Shown here: piece by piece, positions 9,001 through 15,402 of the stretch
Layout: every line of letters starts with the position of its first letter
Position numbering within the stretch: the stretch's first letter is position 1
NCBI GenBank assembly: GCA_017510245.1
Contig: JAFWNQ010000016.1
Location: forward strand, 1-55,744
Length of the DNA stretch: 55,744 bases
Reading direction: 5' to 3'
From: Clostridia bacterium
GTDB taxonomy: Bacteria; Bacillota; Clostridia; TANB77; CAG-508
The notes under the pieces: generated by a model
The model's database searches: none
Told to the model about the DNA's origin: nothing
What the model saw: only the letters and a program-made list of their open reading frames with translations
Program-made: the position numbers and the translations under genes

Positions 9001-10482
9001 ACCGTTTATCTCCAATGTACCACCATCATTATAAATGGTCTTATTAAATGATGAATCTCCTGCTTTTTTTAGATTTACTGTTCCATTATTTATGCATAAT
9101 CTAGCCTCCTTTGAATTATAAATAGTACTGTAGTTTATTCCCTCTATTAAACCAGTGTTATCTTGGCTACTATCTATTATCTCTACATCACTATAGTTTC
9201 TTATTACATAACTATTGATACTTGTAGAAATCGTTAGTCCATTAAGATCCAACTTAAATGGTTCTTTATCTCTAATTACTATAGTATTGTCAAGGGATAG
9301 TCCCATTAATAAAGTAATTGTTTCTCCCTCTTGTACAGCATCTATAGCTTTAGCCAATGTTTGATAGTATACTTGCCCAATTCTAGCTTGATATTCTGCA
9401 TTTTGCCTTAATCTAACAATTTCATTATCACCTGCCTTTAAGGATATAGCTTTATAATCTTCTGGTGTATCTGCTATTTCGCCTTTTATAGCTTTATTTC
9501 CTGATATTTGTCCATCATAAAAATACAGTTGTCCATCATTTATTATTCCTGTTGTTCCGCTAACTAGTACCCCTTCTCTAACGATTTCATCATCTTCTCC
9601 TATTTGCAAGTTTCCCTTGTTATAAATACAAGTTCCATTTTCATTTATCAATGTTCCATTAACAAAATTGTCATTATTATCTTTACTAATGATATGTAGA
9701 GTACTATGGTTATTCATTGTTGTCGACAATTTTACATTATGTCCATTTAAATTAATATTTAAGTTCTTTGTTATACTAATTATTTCAGATTCATCTTGGA
9801 TATCTTTAAGAACAGTTATTGTTGAATTATCCTGGCAATCTTGAATTGCGTCTTCTAATGTATAATAGTTTTTATTGCCATCTACAACATAAACTGGCTC
9901 TGACCATATTGCAGTATATTCTCTATCACCTCTACTTCCTTCCTTAATAACTACATTTCTTGTTCTATTCTCTAACTCAGTTCCTACCCAGCCTGTAAAA
10001 ACATATCCATTTTTAGTTGGATTATTTAGCTTTATATCTGATGTAAATACAGTATATATTCCTGGATTAGATATAAACGATCCTCCATCCAAATTATATG
10101 TTATATAGTATTTTGTTGGATTTGGTGATGGACTCCACATAGCATAAAGAGTAACATCTTCATCAAACACATAATTACTCCCCGCTTCATACCTAACCCC
10201 ATTACCTTCTGGCTTTGTATTCCATGCAACAAAAACATAGTCTAGTCTGGTAGGTCGATCATCTGATAGTCTTAACGCTATTCCTTCATATTTACTCTGA
10301 TTTCTTGGACTAGATGAGCCTCCATTTGCATTAAAAGCAACACTATAAATATTTCCTATAAACTCTAATAAACTGACATAATATTGATTTTTACTTTCTT
10401 CAAAAGTTACTTGTGCATAACTAGTCCTTTTTTCATCATCTATAACTATTTCTCCGAGCTTGACTTTCTTCATCTGTAGCAT
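3079..10482 (-). CDS. Giant InlB-repeat/beta-helix surface protein, body (leader frameshifted off)
   Basis: About 2,467 residues. After a short lead-in come two Listeria-Bacteroides (InlB B-type) repeats, seen as AFNANGG...FVAWNT...LYAMW and ITYNLDGG...FTGW...YTAIW (about residues 48-195). The rest is built from six similar blocks. Each begins with a Y..TL..AI...I.LLKD...I.LDLNG motif, continues through many short beta-helix turns of the form G.I.I.GG.I....GIYN, and closes with FYDG.IKG. No LPXTG anchor, transmembrane tail or C-terminal sorting domain is visible. The open frame starts without a signal peptide or ribosome site. It joins the upstream prepilin-like leader (10436-10768) if one A is removed at about 10465-10467. 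It is probably an extracellular adhesin-like protein; the ligand is unknown. Confidence 0.75.
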   Translation of the reverse strand: MLQMKKVKLGEIVIDDEKRTSYAQVTFEESKNQYYVSLLEFIGNIYSVAFNANGGSSSPRNQSKYEGIALRLSDDRPTRLDYVFVAWNTKPEGNGVRYEAGSNYVFDEDVTLYAMWSPSPNPTKYYITYNLDGGSFISNPGIYTVFTSDIKLNNPTKNGYVFTGWVGTELENRTRNVVIKEGSRGDREYTAIWSEPVYVVDGNKNYYTLEDAIQDCQDNSTITVLKDIQDESEIISITKNLNINLNGHNVKLSTTMNNHSTLHIISKDNNDNFVNGTLINENGTCIYNKGNLQIGEDDEIVREGVLVSGTTGIINDGQLYFYDGQISGNKAIKGEIADTPEDYKAISLKAGDNEIVRLRQNAEYQARIGQVYYQTLAKAIDAVQEGETITLLMGLSLDNTIVIRDKEPFKLDLNGLTISTSINSYVIRNYSDVEIIDSSQDNTGLIEGINYSTIYNSKEARLCINNGTVNLKKAGDSSFNKTIYNDGGTLEINGGCVKSEANNSYAIHNYHGKFDFNGGTIEGGTQSIRNEDIVYKEPINGYNSYNMEDVVKSNDTYYFERVNDSLIPNNNGVHNSTANSYIELDYTDYDETEEIEIIINAEISSERNHDYGYATITESKSAPKYSVSEGRFIYISDNVAARDYSTIITGGKKYYLHLGYRKDGSVNSGRDCFTINSIVIGKLEEKYIAASFKMTGGTIDYSGIGIYNNSSKAIEITSGIIGIDDEVNIGTAIYNNKNANIDIKGNVEILSTSRYGSTGAAIYNNGSGTVTVSEQAKISSSSSWNGHQSYGINNINDGKVVINGGTLYSYLTGGYNGGSPDSEASAAYIACVGNQSNGEIIINGGNLTAESPNYSNSKIQGVLNNGNGIVTINGGIINGNSSNTRPGQNLKVSGVHNNGNGNIEVKGGTIFAETVLTSHSSTTYGITVLNSGSGTISIAGEANISSVDNINGNNASIGNLGTGRVIVNQANIVSPLCSVYSNAGTIEINNIDLNGTIQNEGGTVKIINTSDRDITIQGSSTKEAGIINNNGTIELGQKNIDNSNINVIGSEYGIYNIDRFYYYTGTIKGKTAIEGTISEIKKNKQILIEKSNDIEIATLYDNSNEEVVENITTGNKYNSLISAINDCKLNQGQETLKILKNRLYVLNEDDENSISILQGKNIKLDLNGNIIILGLPIQNNGTLEITNLTENEGRIVTANSIINNGTILINNNSYIENIAKEGKAIDNYGNAFIQAKMSVATNKSSIIFNNDNSYVELNEGADLNIDKSIDSSYGIYNNGSGNIKVVEGKITVANNNAYAIYNNGTGKIEIDGGILNNNSNGSSGKISSVLYNKSSGEIEVNGGTIYGYLPSGIINSGAGSVKITNTNIDAYSSGIYNLSTGTITVEGGIISARSGSGLNNDANGKIIVTGGTVKGTTGITSTSGGTIIIGTKEDGVTSESPEIMGGKYGIVTYNQYSSAAPTKTYFYDGMIKGTTSYWNAQFVVLEEEYEIEEFDEIIQNSTYKCARLVESDEVVQIEQTGQSYKSLNKAYKYCNESDDNTFTLKILKDCYLSNGLEVGENKNITLNLNENNVTLTIPEDYDKASDIINYGNLSILNGSLEILYGGTDNTNRKLIDNYGTLRIGNGVTISNAKGYYVYGLYNENNASAEIGANLTLSTISENNYLYLYYNGNNSNITINGGESKFSTSSYYGYNTKYNYGIYNSSNGNIRITNGIIISSNSGSSLYSYTVCNHGSGNVEISGGTVKNTGSGKESYAICNESSGNVSVTGGNIYAYNCAIYNKGSGDINIGTKDGVINSDSIEIKGHQYGIGIDSGTINFYDGKIKGIINPTANGIGYIEDDSQIFESEEIIDSNNYKVIELKPLEDNVARIEELNEEYKTLDGAIERAINNNGTKYTIKLLKDSNLVNGVEIPINKEIVLNINEHKIVSYICGKSEIINKGTFRVSNGFFESNNASGTSSENHIIFDNEGELIIDSTTTIENCGNNVRVIQNENNASVKFNGGNITADNYRYSNFIMYGLYNNGNGTILFNDGHIDVQAKSTIIESSANIYGIYNNSTGTIQVTDGEIKLHTESRLNGSVSYYGIYNKRGIANVDGVSIDNNFVYSYKDNASYAVPTSYSYGIYNSGTLNVLNAKIKSNLERITPCRSMNLNGYGIYNTGTAEVLKVSIDDNSTSSYGMYNSSILNIDTGIINSKLYGIDNKNTGVLRVGVNDGSVRKDTPSISSDKYGIYNESGLFRIYDGILKGKENSIYGVITETETNYIVKVFSDDEYECSILVPEAKDDVVAFVNGTYFETIQEAIDSCTNIEKSYYIEVVNGSTEDNITISENQKITLDMGGHSIISNSSNPTIINNGELQIVDTGYDENSSNTEMIANNLGSVIQNNGSKLIIGQMTENDLVNTAVPIIKGKIYGIENLNTNAEIDFYDGKIIGNTNATNGVTFTNIPEGYQTKEENTEQGVEISLESLE

Positions 10483-10768
10483 GCTTTATCACAGTCTTCT
10501 CTTCATTTTTATGCATAGCTTCTTGAAATCTTTCTAAGTCAATCGGTATGTTTTTTTTCAAGTAATCTACTTTACATGCCGAATAAGCAAGTTTTATTAG
10601 TTCAATTTCTCTTGCTCTAATTTGCTCGTCTCTTGCTTTTTTAGCATTACCAAACAATCCACCTTTAAATAATAAAAATAATACTATTCCAACTAGAATT
10701 AGCATTACAATTATCGTAACTACTATAGCAACCAGTGTTATTCCTTTTTCTTTTACTTTTTTCATCAT
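10436..10768 (-). CDS. Prepilin-like leader and stalk of the giant surface protein (frameshifted)
   Basis: The 110-residue frame starts MMKKVKEKGITLVAIVVTII, a charged leader followed by a long hydrophobic helix (about residues 8-33). It resembles a type IV prepilin N-terminus with cleavage after the Gly. The canonical Glu at mature position 5 is absent (ITLVA). A charged stalk follows. The last ten residues (SQARRNSYR) run out of frame. Deleting one A of the AAA at 10465-10467 gives ATDEEVKLGEIVIDDE and continues into the 2,467-residue body, so these are very likely one gene split by a one-base insertion. The ribosome site AGGAGA lies about 12 bases before ATG 10768. The same leader occurs on the gene at 37098-38366. 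Confidence 0.75.
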   Translation of the reverse strand: MMKKVKEKGITLVAIVVTIIVMLILVGIVLFLLFKGGLFGNAKKARDEQIRAREIELIKLAYSACKVDYLKKNIPIDLERFQEAMHKNEEKTVIKHATDEESQARRNSYR

Positions 10769-10796
10769 TATGCTACGATTCTCCTATTTTTTTCTA

Positions 10797-10826
10797 ATTA
10801 TAGCATAGCAATTCATTCATTTTCAA
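10797..10826 (-). promoter_or_regulatory. promoter of the giant surface protein gene
   Basis: On the minus strand the -35 is TTGAAA (10821-10826) and the -10 is TATAAT (10797-10802), with an 18-base spacer. The -10 lies 29 bases before the ATG at 10768, leaving a very short leader. Confidence 0.6.
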
Positions 10827-10877
10827 TTCTCAATTATCTCCTGACTTTTCATTTTTAATTATTTCATTATTCAAATG

Positions 10878-10910
10878 CTTTTTGTGAATTTTTTGTGAAT
10901 TTTTTGTGTG
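10878..10910. repeat. three tandem 11-bp units
   Basis: Three near-identical copies of TTTTTTGTGAA (the last ends GTG) lie just beyond the stop of the DUF4363 gene and upstream of the giant gene's promoter. They are simple AT-rich direct repeats with no obvious function. Confidence 0.6.
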
Positions 10911-10918
10911 TTTTCCTG

Positions 10919-11302
10919 TTAAAAAATGTTTTTTAGTTTTAGTGCTCTTTTCTCTTCTATATGATGAAGCAAATATATGGCTTGTTCTATCTCTGAAACA
11001 GATTCTTCTGGAGTTTCTGATTCTAAGTCAGCTGTTACAACTTTCATCTGTATGTCTACTTTTTCAAGTTCGTCATGTTCAATATAAAAAGCTAATCCCT
11101 TACTATTTTCTTTCCATATATTATATATCTCTTTAGATGTATCTTTTAAATTATTGCCAGAATTGTTTAAAACATTTTGTTTTAAATTTGTTAAATCATT
11201 TGATGTCTTTTCAACACATCTTTTTGTATAATTCTGTGTAATTAAATCTCCAGCAATAATTATAAAAATCGTTACTATAGTTATTATTATTTCTTTTTTC
11301 AA
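10919..11302 (-). CDS. DUF4363 family membrane-anchored protein
   Basis: A 127-residue protein with one N-terminal hydrophobic helix (about residues 4-22). The remainder is helical and mostly outside the membrane (NIWKENSKGLAFYIEHDELEKV, then EQAIYLLHHIEEK). This layout and the partner gene match the DUF4363 family, which in Clostridia is usually found next to a DUF421 (YetF-like) protein, as here. The start is TTG 11302, preceded by AAAGGAG. The molecular role is unknown; co-occurrence suggests the two act together at the membrane. Confidence 0.75.
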   Translation of the reverse strand: MKKEIIITIVTIFIIIAGDLITQNYTKRCVEKTSNDLTNLKQNVLNNSGNNLKDTSKEIYNIWKENSKGLAFYIEHDELEKVDIQMKVVTADLESETPEESVSEIEQAIYLLHHIEEKRALKLKNIF

Positions 11303-11337
11303 AACTATAGGCTCCTTTCCTAATAGTTATTTAGTAA

Positions 11338-12006
11338 CTAATCTTTTCTTTGACAAAAGAATTCTCCACTTTCATTTATTGTAGCTATTAATACTTCTTT
11401 TGGTTCTGCTTTAAACTTTCTTAATTCTTTGTTAAGCCACTTTTTATTTTTTCCTAATAGCTGTAAATTTTCTTTCATTACTTTTCCATCTAATATTAAA
11501 GTAAATGTCATTCCTGTATATTCTGGCGATATATTCAAGTCTTCTACTGTTGGCACTTTTTTATTATTTTTTAATATAACAGATATTTCACCATTTGTTT
11601 CTAAAATTACATAGTCCGCATCTGATAAATTAAAAACATTTTTTTCTCTTAATTTTTCTAATAATTCACTTAAATCAAGTCTTTCTTTTTCTAATACTTG
11701 TTCATTAACAGTTCCTTTTTCAACAAGCATTGCTGGTTTTCCACAAACTATCCTTCTGAAGTTCATAGATTTTAAGTTTAAAACAGTAATAATTAAATGC
11801 ATTATTAATAAACTAAAGATAGGAATTATTCCATCAAAGATTGGTACTCCTACTTCACTCATTGGGATAGTTGCTAAATCTGCAATCATTATTGAAATTA
11901 CAAATTCAAATGGTTGCAGTTGTCCAATTTCCCTTTTCCCCATTAGTCTAGTTACAACTAGGACTATTATATATAATACTATTGATCTAATATAAGTAAC
12001 AAGCAT
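11338..12006 (-). CDS. DUF421 (YetF/YrbG-type) membrane protein
   Basis: A 222-residue protein with three N-terminal transmembrane helices (about residues 7-22, 34-52 and 58-78) and a cytoplasmic alpha/beta C-terminal domain. Family hallmarks are TRLMGKREIGQLQPFEFVIS near the N-terminus and the KPAMLVEKG and SDADYVILETNGEISV segments. In spore formers, paired DUF421 homologues have been linked to spore membrane and germinant-related proteins, but a specific activity cannot be assigned here. ATG 12006 has an AAGGAG ribosome site. The DUF4363 gene follows 35 bases later, so the two form an operon. Confidence 0.85.
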   Translation of the reverse strand: MLVTYIRSIVLYIIVLVVTRLMGKREIGQLQPFEFVISIMIADLATIPMSEVGVPIFDGIIPIFSLLIMHLIITVLNLKSMNFRRIVCGKPAMLVEKGTVNEQVLEKERLDLSELLEKLREKNVFNLSDADYVILETNGEISVILKNNKKVPTVEDLNISPEYTGMTFTLILDGKVMKENLQLLGKNKKWLNKELRKFKAEPKEVLIATINESGEFFCQRKD

Positions 12007-12159
12007 ATAAACTCCTTATTATTATCATTAACAATACACTATTTGCTATTATATTATTTCCATGTTTTTTTTAATTATTTGTATATATTGCTCGTTACTG
12101 GAAATAATTATTTTATATTTAGTTTTATACACTTTTAGTATTTATGGAAAGGATTTATT

Positions 12160-12528
12160 ATGAATATAAATAGAAGTATACAACTTATTGGTAGATTAAT
12201 TACTGCCATTATTGTTATTGGAATTACAGCCTTTTTTACTCCTGGTTTTAATTCTTCAAGCTTGTGGATTTTAGTTATTGGGATTGGTGTTTTGTGCATA
12301 ATAGATTTTTTTATTGGAAATTATACTAGACTTTTTTTTCATCCCTACTTGAAGCTTTTAATAGGATTTGTTTTATCAGGAATTGTTTTATATATAGTTC
12401 AGCATGCTATAATTGGTTATACTCTATCCCTATTGTCAATTGTGCTTGGAGCCATAGTATATGGTCTTGTTGATTATATGTTACCTAATGAAGAATTAAA
12501 TGGTAGAAAAGAATCTGAAGTAGCTTAA
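12160..12528 (+). CDS. Phage-holin-family-4-like membrane protein (YvlD-like)
   Basis: A 122-residue, strongly hydrophobic protein with about four transmembrane helices and a short charged tail (ELNGRKESEVA). It is the only plus-strand gene in the window. The pattern GRLITAIIVIGITAFFTPGF, repeated in the second half, resembles the small proteins labelled phage holin family 4 or YvlD in Clostridia. These are usually chromosomal and not part of prophages, and no phage genes are near. A GAAAGGA ribosome site precedes ATG 12160. It is divergent from the DUF421 gene and converges on the DUF2207 gene. Confidence 0.75.
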   Translation: MNINRSIQLIGRLITAIIVIGITAFFTPGFNSSSLWILVIGIGVLCIIDFFIGNYTRLFFHPYLKLLIGFVLSGIVLYIVQHAIIGYTLSLLSIVLGAIVYGLVDYMLPNEELNGRKESEVA

Positions 12529-12599
12529 GTTGTATAATTTGTAAACATAAGATGTTAAGTCTATTATTAAGTTTTCATAATAACTTTTCTCTATATGAG

Positions 12600-12667
12600 C
12601 TGTGGAAAACTTCTATCTCTCAAGTCTCTGTTTTGAGTTATCCACAGAGTTTTCCACAGTTTCCACA
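12600..12667. promoter_or_regulatory. DnaA-box cluster in a convergent intergenic region
   Basis: Four DnaA-box-like 9-mers lie within 67 bases. One is a perfect consensus, TTATCCACA (12638-12646). TTTTCCACA (12650-12658) and GTTTCCACA (12659-12667) follow on the same strand, and TGTGGAAAA (12601-12609) lies in the opposite orientation. The outer pair also forms an 11-base inverted repeat (12600-12610 with 12649-12659). The last box is followed by TTATTATTTTG, which resembles the DnaA-trio element of Firmicute origins, and then by AT-rich DNA. The flanking genes do not switch strand here as they would at oriC. The 326-bp gap 12529-12854 holds this cluster and the terminator at 12761-12787; I see nothing else in it. 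Confidence 0.55.
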
Positions 12668-12760
12668 TTATTATTTTGTTGTCGTATTATGTCGAATTTA
12701 TATTTTACATTTGTTTCATTTTAAAAATGTAAACTAATTTTAATCAATCTATAACATACA

Positions 12761-12787
12761 AAAAAGGCGACTATTTGTCGCCTTTTT
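12761..12787. terminator. bidirectional terminator between convergent genes
   Basis: An 11-bp stem with a GGCGAC core (12761-12771 with 12777-12787) and a 5-base loop, with T-runs on both strands. It can end transcription of the plus-strand holin-like gene and of the minus-strand DUF2207 gene. Confidence 0.85.
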
Positions 12788-12854
12788 CTTATACTATATT
12801 ATTAATTAATACTTTTATTTTCTGTCATTATTGTATTTTTTTGTCTTTAGTGAT

Positions 12855-14654
12855 TTACCAAGAACCGCCTCCGCCTCCACCGGAGCCTCCACCTGATGAT
12901 CCTCCACCACTAGATCCTCCACTATCACTTGATGGACTAGACGACATTGCCGTTGAAGCATAATCCATTGTACGGGTCATAAAGTTATTGAAAGTCCCCA
13001 TACTAAATCCATCTGGCGAATCATACCAGTCTGGAGCTTTTATTGCAATTGTTTCAAACTGTTTTACCCATTTATCTGACACCCCTAATGAATATGTATA
13101 TGGCAAAATATCGTAGAAATACTCTGGATTTTCAGAAACTAATTCTTCTAATTTTTGTTTCTCTGCAGTTTCTAAAAATCGCTTAAATCCTCCTATTTTT
13201 CCCAACATTTCATTTCCAAACTTAGTTCTTTTAGGCATATTCTTCATAAATATCATTAATGCAATAATACAAGCAAGCCCTATAAAATATGCAATAAAGC
13301 TCATAATGCCGGATAAGAATAAACATGGAAGCATTATTGAAACCCATGGAACTCCACCAAAGAAAGCTCCCCATATTATTGCAAATATTTTTGCCATTGT
13401 TTGTTTTGAGCCAATAACCATTCCAGTAGCAACTGAAAAACCTATTAACGGAAACATTATACCTAGTGGTAAGAGTTCTACTTCTTCTACATCGATAATT
13501 GGCTTGATTGATATTAATAGGAAAATTATTATAATCATTATTATACACCAAATGCTTTTTCCAATAAAAGATTGATCAATTATCTGATTTTTATTCTCTT
13601 TACTATTCAAGTCTTTCTCTATTGAATATAATGTTGTATAAAAACTATCATATAAATCCATATCTGTTACCTCAGTCTTTTCTGAAGTATCTGTTGCTAA
13701 TTCGACAGCTTGGGTATAGCTTATTTTTTCGCCATTTTCTTTTGCTTCTTTTCTAATCTCTTTATATTTCTGCCAATCTACAGTACTATTTGCCTTGAAT
13801 AGTCCTTTAAAGAATTTCATTTCGTTGATATTATCGCCATCATATTCTTTTAGTTTTGTAATTTTAAATCCTTTTGATTTTTTAAATAGGGACTTTTCAT
13901 TTGTTTCTTGAATTTTTATGTAGCCTTTATTCGCTAAATATATTAGTAATGAAATAACTGACTCTTTATCTGCTTGTCCTTTATACAAGAATCCTATTTC
14001 AGCTGAATTGTATGGTTTTGGTGGATAAAATTCAACGGTTTCAATAACTTCATCATCTTTTCCATACTTATTCCAGATCAAATAAGCAATTCCAACAAAT
14101 GTCACCGATACAATAATTGAAATTATTGGAGTATAATCCACAGGTAATCCTGCATTAACGAAGTACCCTTCAGGCATAGTCAATCTAATAGTTAGAGCAT
14201 TTCCTTCAGCTAATTCTGAAGTAACCTTTCCACTTATTACATTTCCATCAACACTGTATAGTATACCTGAACTATCAGTTGATCCTTTATATCCTTTTGA
14301 AAAGCCAAGTCTTGATTCATCAAACTGTTTAGGCATTGTTATTTTAAAAGAAACACTTTCTATTACTGTATCCCATTCAGTTCCAATTAAGTTGAAATAT
14401 AATTCATCAGCTTCTTTTATAGGATCTTTACCAATATTATATTTGTATTTAATGGTATATTCATGTCTGCCAGTATATGTTTTATCACTTTCACCTATTT
14501 TAATAACATTATATCCAGACTCTTTATAGCTAGTATAGTGTTCACTTACATTAACATCAGATATTATGGCTCTATTTTTAGAATATGATAAATCTGTTCT
14601 AGTAATTTCATTTCTAATCGGAATTTTTCTAAATATTCCGATGTTTTGGAACAT
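12855..14654 (-). CDS. DUF2207 membrane protein, main part (5' end frameshifted)
   Basis: A 599-residue frame. The N-terminal part is the extracellular DUF2207 beta domain (IGIFRKIPIRNE at the very start, then DELYFNLIGTEWD). A transmembrane helix lies at about 182-195, a cytoplasmic region spans about 200-370, three or four helices lie at about 370-470, and the C-terminal tail is Gly/Ser-rich and ends in SGGGGGGSW. Glycine tails like this are typical of the family. The apparent first Met lies inside the preceding frame and has no ribosome site, and there is no signal peptide. Removing one base at about 14640 joins it to the 94-residue frame upstream to give VPKHGIFRKIP, the expected family junction. 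The function of DUF2207 proteins is not established. Confidence 0.8.
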   Translation of the reverse strand: MFQNIGIFRKIPIRNEITRTDLSYSKNRAIISDVNVSEHYTSYKESGYNVIKIGESDKTYTGRHEYTIKYKYNIGKDPIKEADELYFNLIGTEWDTVIESVSFKITMPKQFDESRLGFSKGYKGSTDSSGILYSVDGNVISGKVTSELAEGNALTIRLTMPEGYFVNAGLPVDYTPIISIIVSVTFVGIAYLIWNKYGKDDEVIETVEFYPPKPYNSAEIGFLYKGQADKESVISLLIYLANKGYIKIQETNEKSLFKKSKGFKITKLKEYDGDNINEMKFFKGLFKANSTVDWQKYKEIRKEAKENGEKISYTQAVELATDTSEKTEVTDMDLYDSFYTTLYSIEKDLNSKENKNQIIDQSFIGKSIWCIIMIIIIFLLISIKPIIDVEEVELLPLGIMFPLIGFSVATGMVIGSKQTMAKIFAIIWGAFFGGVPWVSIMLPCLFLSGIMSFIAYFIGLACIIALMIFMKNMPKRTKFGNEMLGKIGGFKRFLETAEKQKLEELVSENPEYFYDILPYTYSLGVSDKWVKQFETIAIKAPDWYDSPDGFSMGTFNNFMTRTMDYASTAMSSSPSSDSGGSSGGGSSGGGSGGGGGGSW

Positions 14655-14913
14655 TAAAATATGCAGTTATTCTTTCCGTAATGTCAAATGTATTATCTTC
14701 ATTTACAATCATATTAATATCATAGTCTTCTAAAAAGTAATCATATTTTGATTTATTGGTATAACTATTTGATATATTACTTTCGTACAAGCTATTTTTT
14801 TCATCAGTTGTTTCTACTTGATTGAATATGTATGAAGAAGCATAAATACTACTTGAAATAGTAATTAACAAAATTATTAGCAATAATACTCTTTTAATTC
14901 TTTTTATCCTCAT
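14629..14913 (-). CDS. DUF2207 protein, N-terminal fragment with signal peptide
   Basis: A 94-residue frame from ATG 14913, with GGAGG upstream. It has a signal peptide or anchor (about residues 9-26, LLLIILLITISSSIYA) and then the start of the DUF2207 domain (YDINMIVNEDNTFDITERI). It ends FNVPKHRNI at a TAG. In the next frame the text continues GIFRKIPIRNE, which is where the family domain should go. The CGG codon at the break is the likely site of an extra base. I read 12855-14913 as one gene carrying a +1 insertion, either a real mutation or an assembly error. Confidence 0.75.
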   Translation of the reverse strand: MRIKRIKRVLLLIILLITISSSIYASSYIFNQVETTDEKNSLYESNISNSYTNKSKYDYFLEDYDINMIVNEDNTFDITERITAYFNVPKHRNI

Positions 14914-14936
14914 TGTTTTTCCTCCAATTATAATTT

Positions 14937-15230
14937 TTAATACTGCATTCTAGTATAAATAATATATATGGCTATGCAAACTTCTATAAATATTATTAAT
15001 GGAATCCATCTTTTAAATAATTTGCTCTCATAATCATATCCTATCATCTCATTTCCAACAAGAACACCTATAAAACCACCTATAGCTGATAAAATAACTA
15101 AAACTATATTTAATTTTTTTTCTTCTAGTTTTATAAACTTTGTTCTTTTTTTTAGCCAAATTAAAGATATTCCAATTATATTGATTATTACAAAATATCC
15201 TACTATAACATTTATTAATACACTATTCAT
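14937..15230 (-). CDS. DUF1294-like small membrane protein
   Basis: A 97-residue protein with three hydrophobic helices (about residues 7-25, 42-60 and 74-92). The central AIGGFIGVLVGNEMIGYDYE and the LKKRTKFIKLEEKKL stretch resemble DUF1294, where a GG..G motif follows a basic turn. The family match is by pattern only. It precedes the DUF2207 gene by 23 bases and is probably co-transcribed with it. The ribosome site is GAAAGGA. Function unknown. Confidence 0.6.
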   Translation of the reverse strand: MNSVLINVIVGYFVIINIIGISLIWLKKRTKFIKLEEKKLNIVLVILSAIGGFIGVLVGNEMIGYDYESKLFKRWIPLIIFIEVCIAIYIIYTRMQY

Positions 15231-15254
15231 TTTTTATTCCTTTCTTCCTTCTAT

Positions 15255-15375
15255 GGCTGTCCCAAATTGCACAAATGTGCAGAATGGGACGCTTGATTTC
15301 TACACAAATGTGCAAAAATTGCACGTCCCTAATTGCACGTCCCTAATTGCACACGTCCCTAATTGCACATTTATG
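15255..15375. repeat. structured intergenic repeat with GTGCAATTAGGGAC units
   Basis: Between the polC stop and the DUF1294 start, the minus strand carries three tandem copies of GTGCAATTAGGGACGT (15321-15369), then TGCAATTTTTGCA, and then a nested hairpin. In that hairpin GTCCCA (15259-15264) pairs with TGGGAC (15285-15290), and GCACA pairs with TGTGC inside it. A fourth, variant unit (GTGCAATTTGGGAC) forms the far arm. The G+C content and organisation differ from the surrounding AT-rich spacers and resemble a dispersed palindromic repeat. Confidence 0.6.
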
Positions 15376-15402
15376 TAGTATAAATTAGCCCTAATTACAA
15401 TG

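Noticed and set aside
12160..12528. Prophage holin or lysis cassette
   Set aside because: The holin-like gene has no phage neighbours, no adjacent endolysin and normal base composition; chromosomal members of this family are common.
12600..12667. Chromosomal origin oriC
   Set aside because: The DnaA boxes are real, but genes do not diverge here and dnaA, dnaN and rpmH are absent; strand bias continues across it. Kept as a DnaA-box cluster only.
12775..12963. Plus-strand proline-rich frame opposite the end of the DUF2207 gene
   Set aside because: The prolines are the antisense reading of the Gly-rich tail; it starts inside the terminator.
13231..13551. 106-residue minus-strand frame inside the DUF2207 gene
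   Set aside because: It lies wholly within a strongly supported family domain in another frame, and its composition (many Asn, Tyr, Arg) is that of a shadow.
14638..14643. Codon reassignment of CGG as the cause of the DUF2207 break
   Set aside because: CGG appears in frame in the amylase (ENLRAIPGR), where Arg is plausible, and AGG and CGA read as Arg in conserved DnaE motifs; a simple one-base insertion explains the break. The amylase may be foreign, so this is not a strict test.
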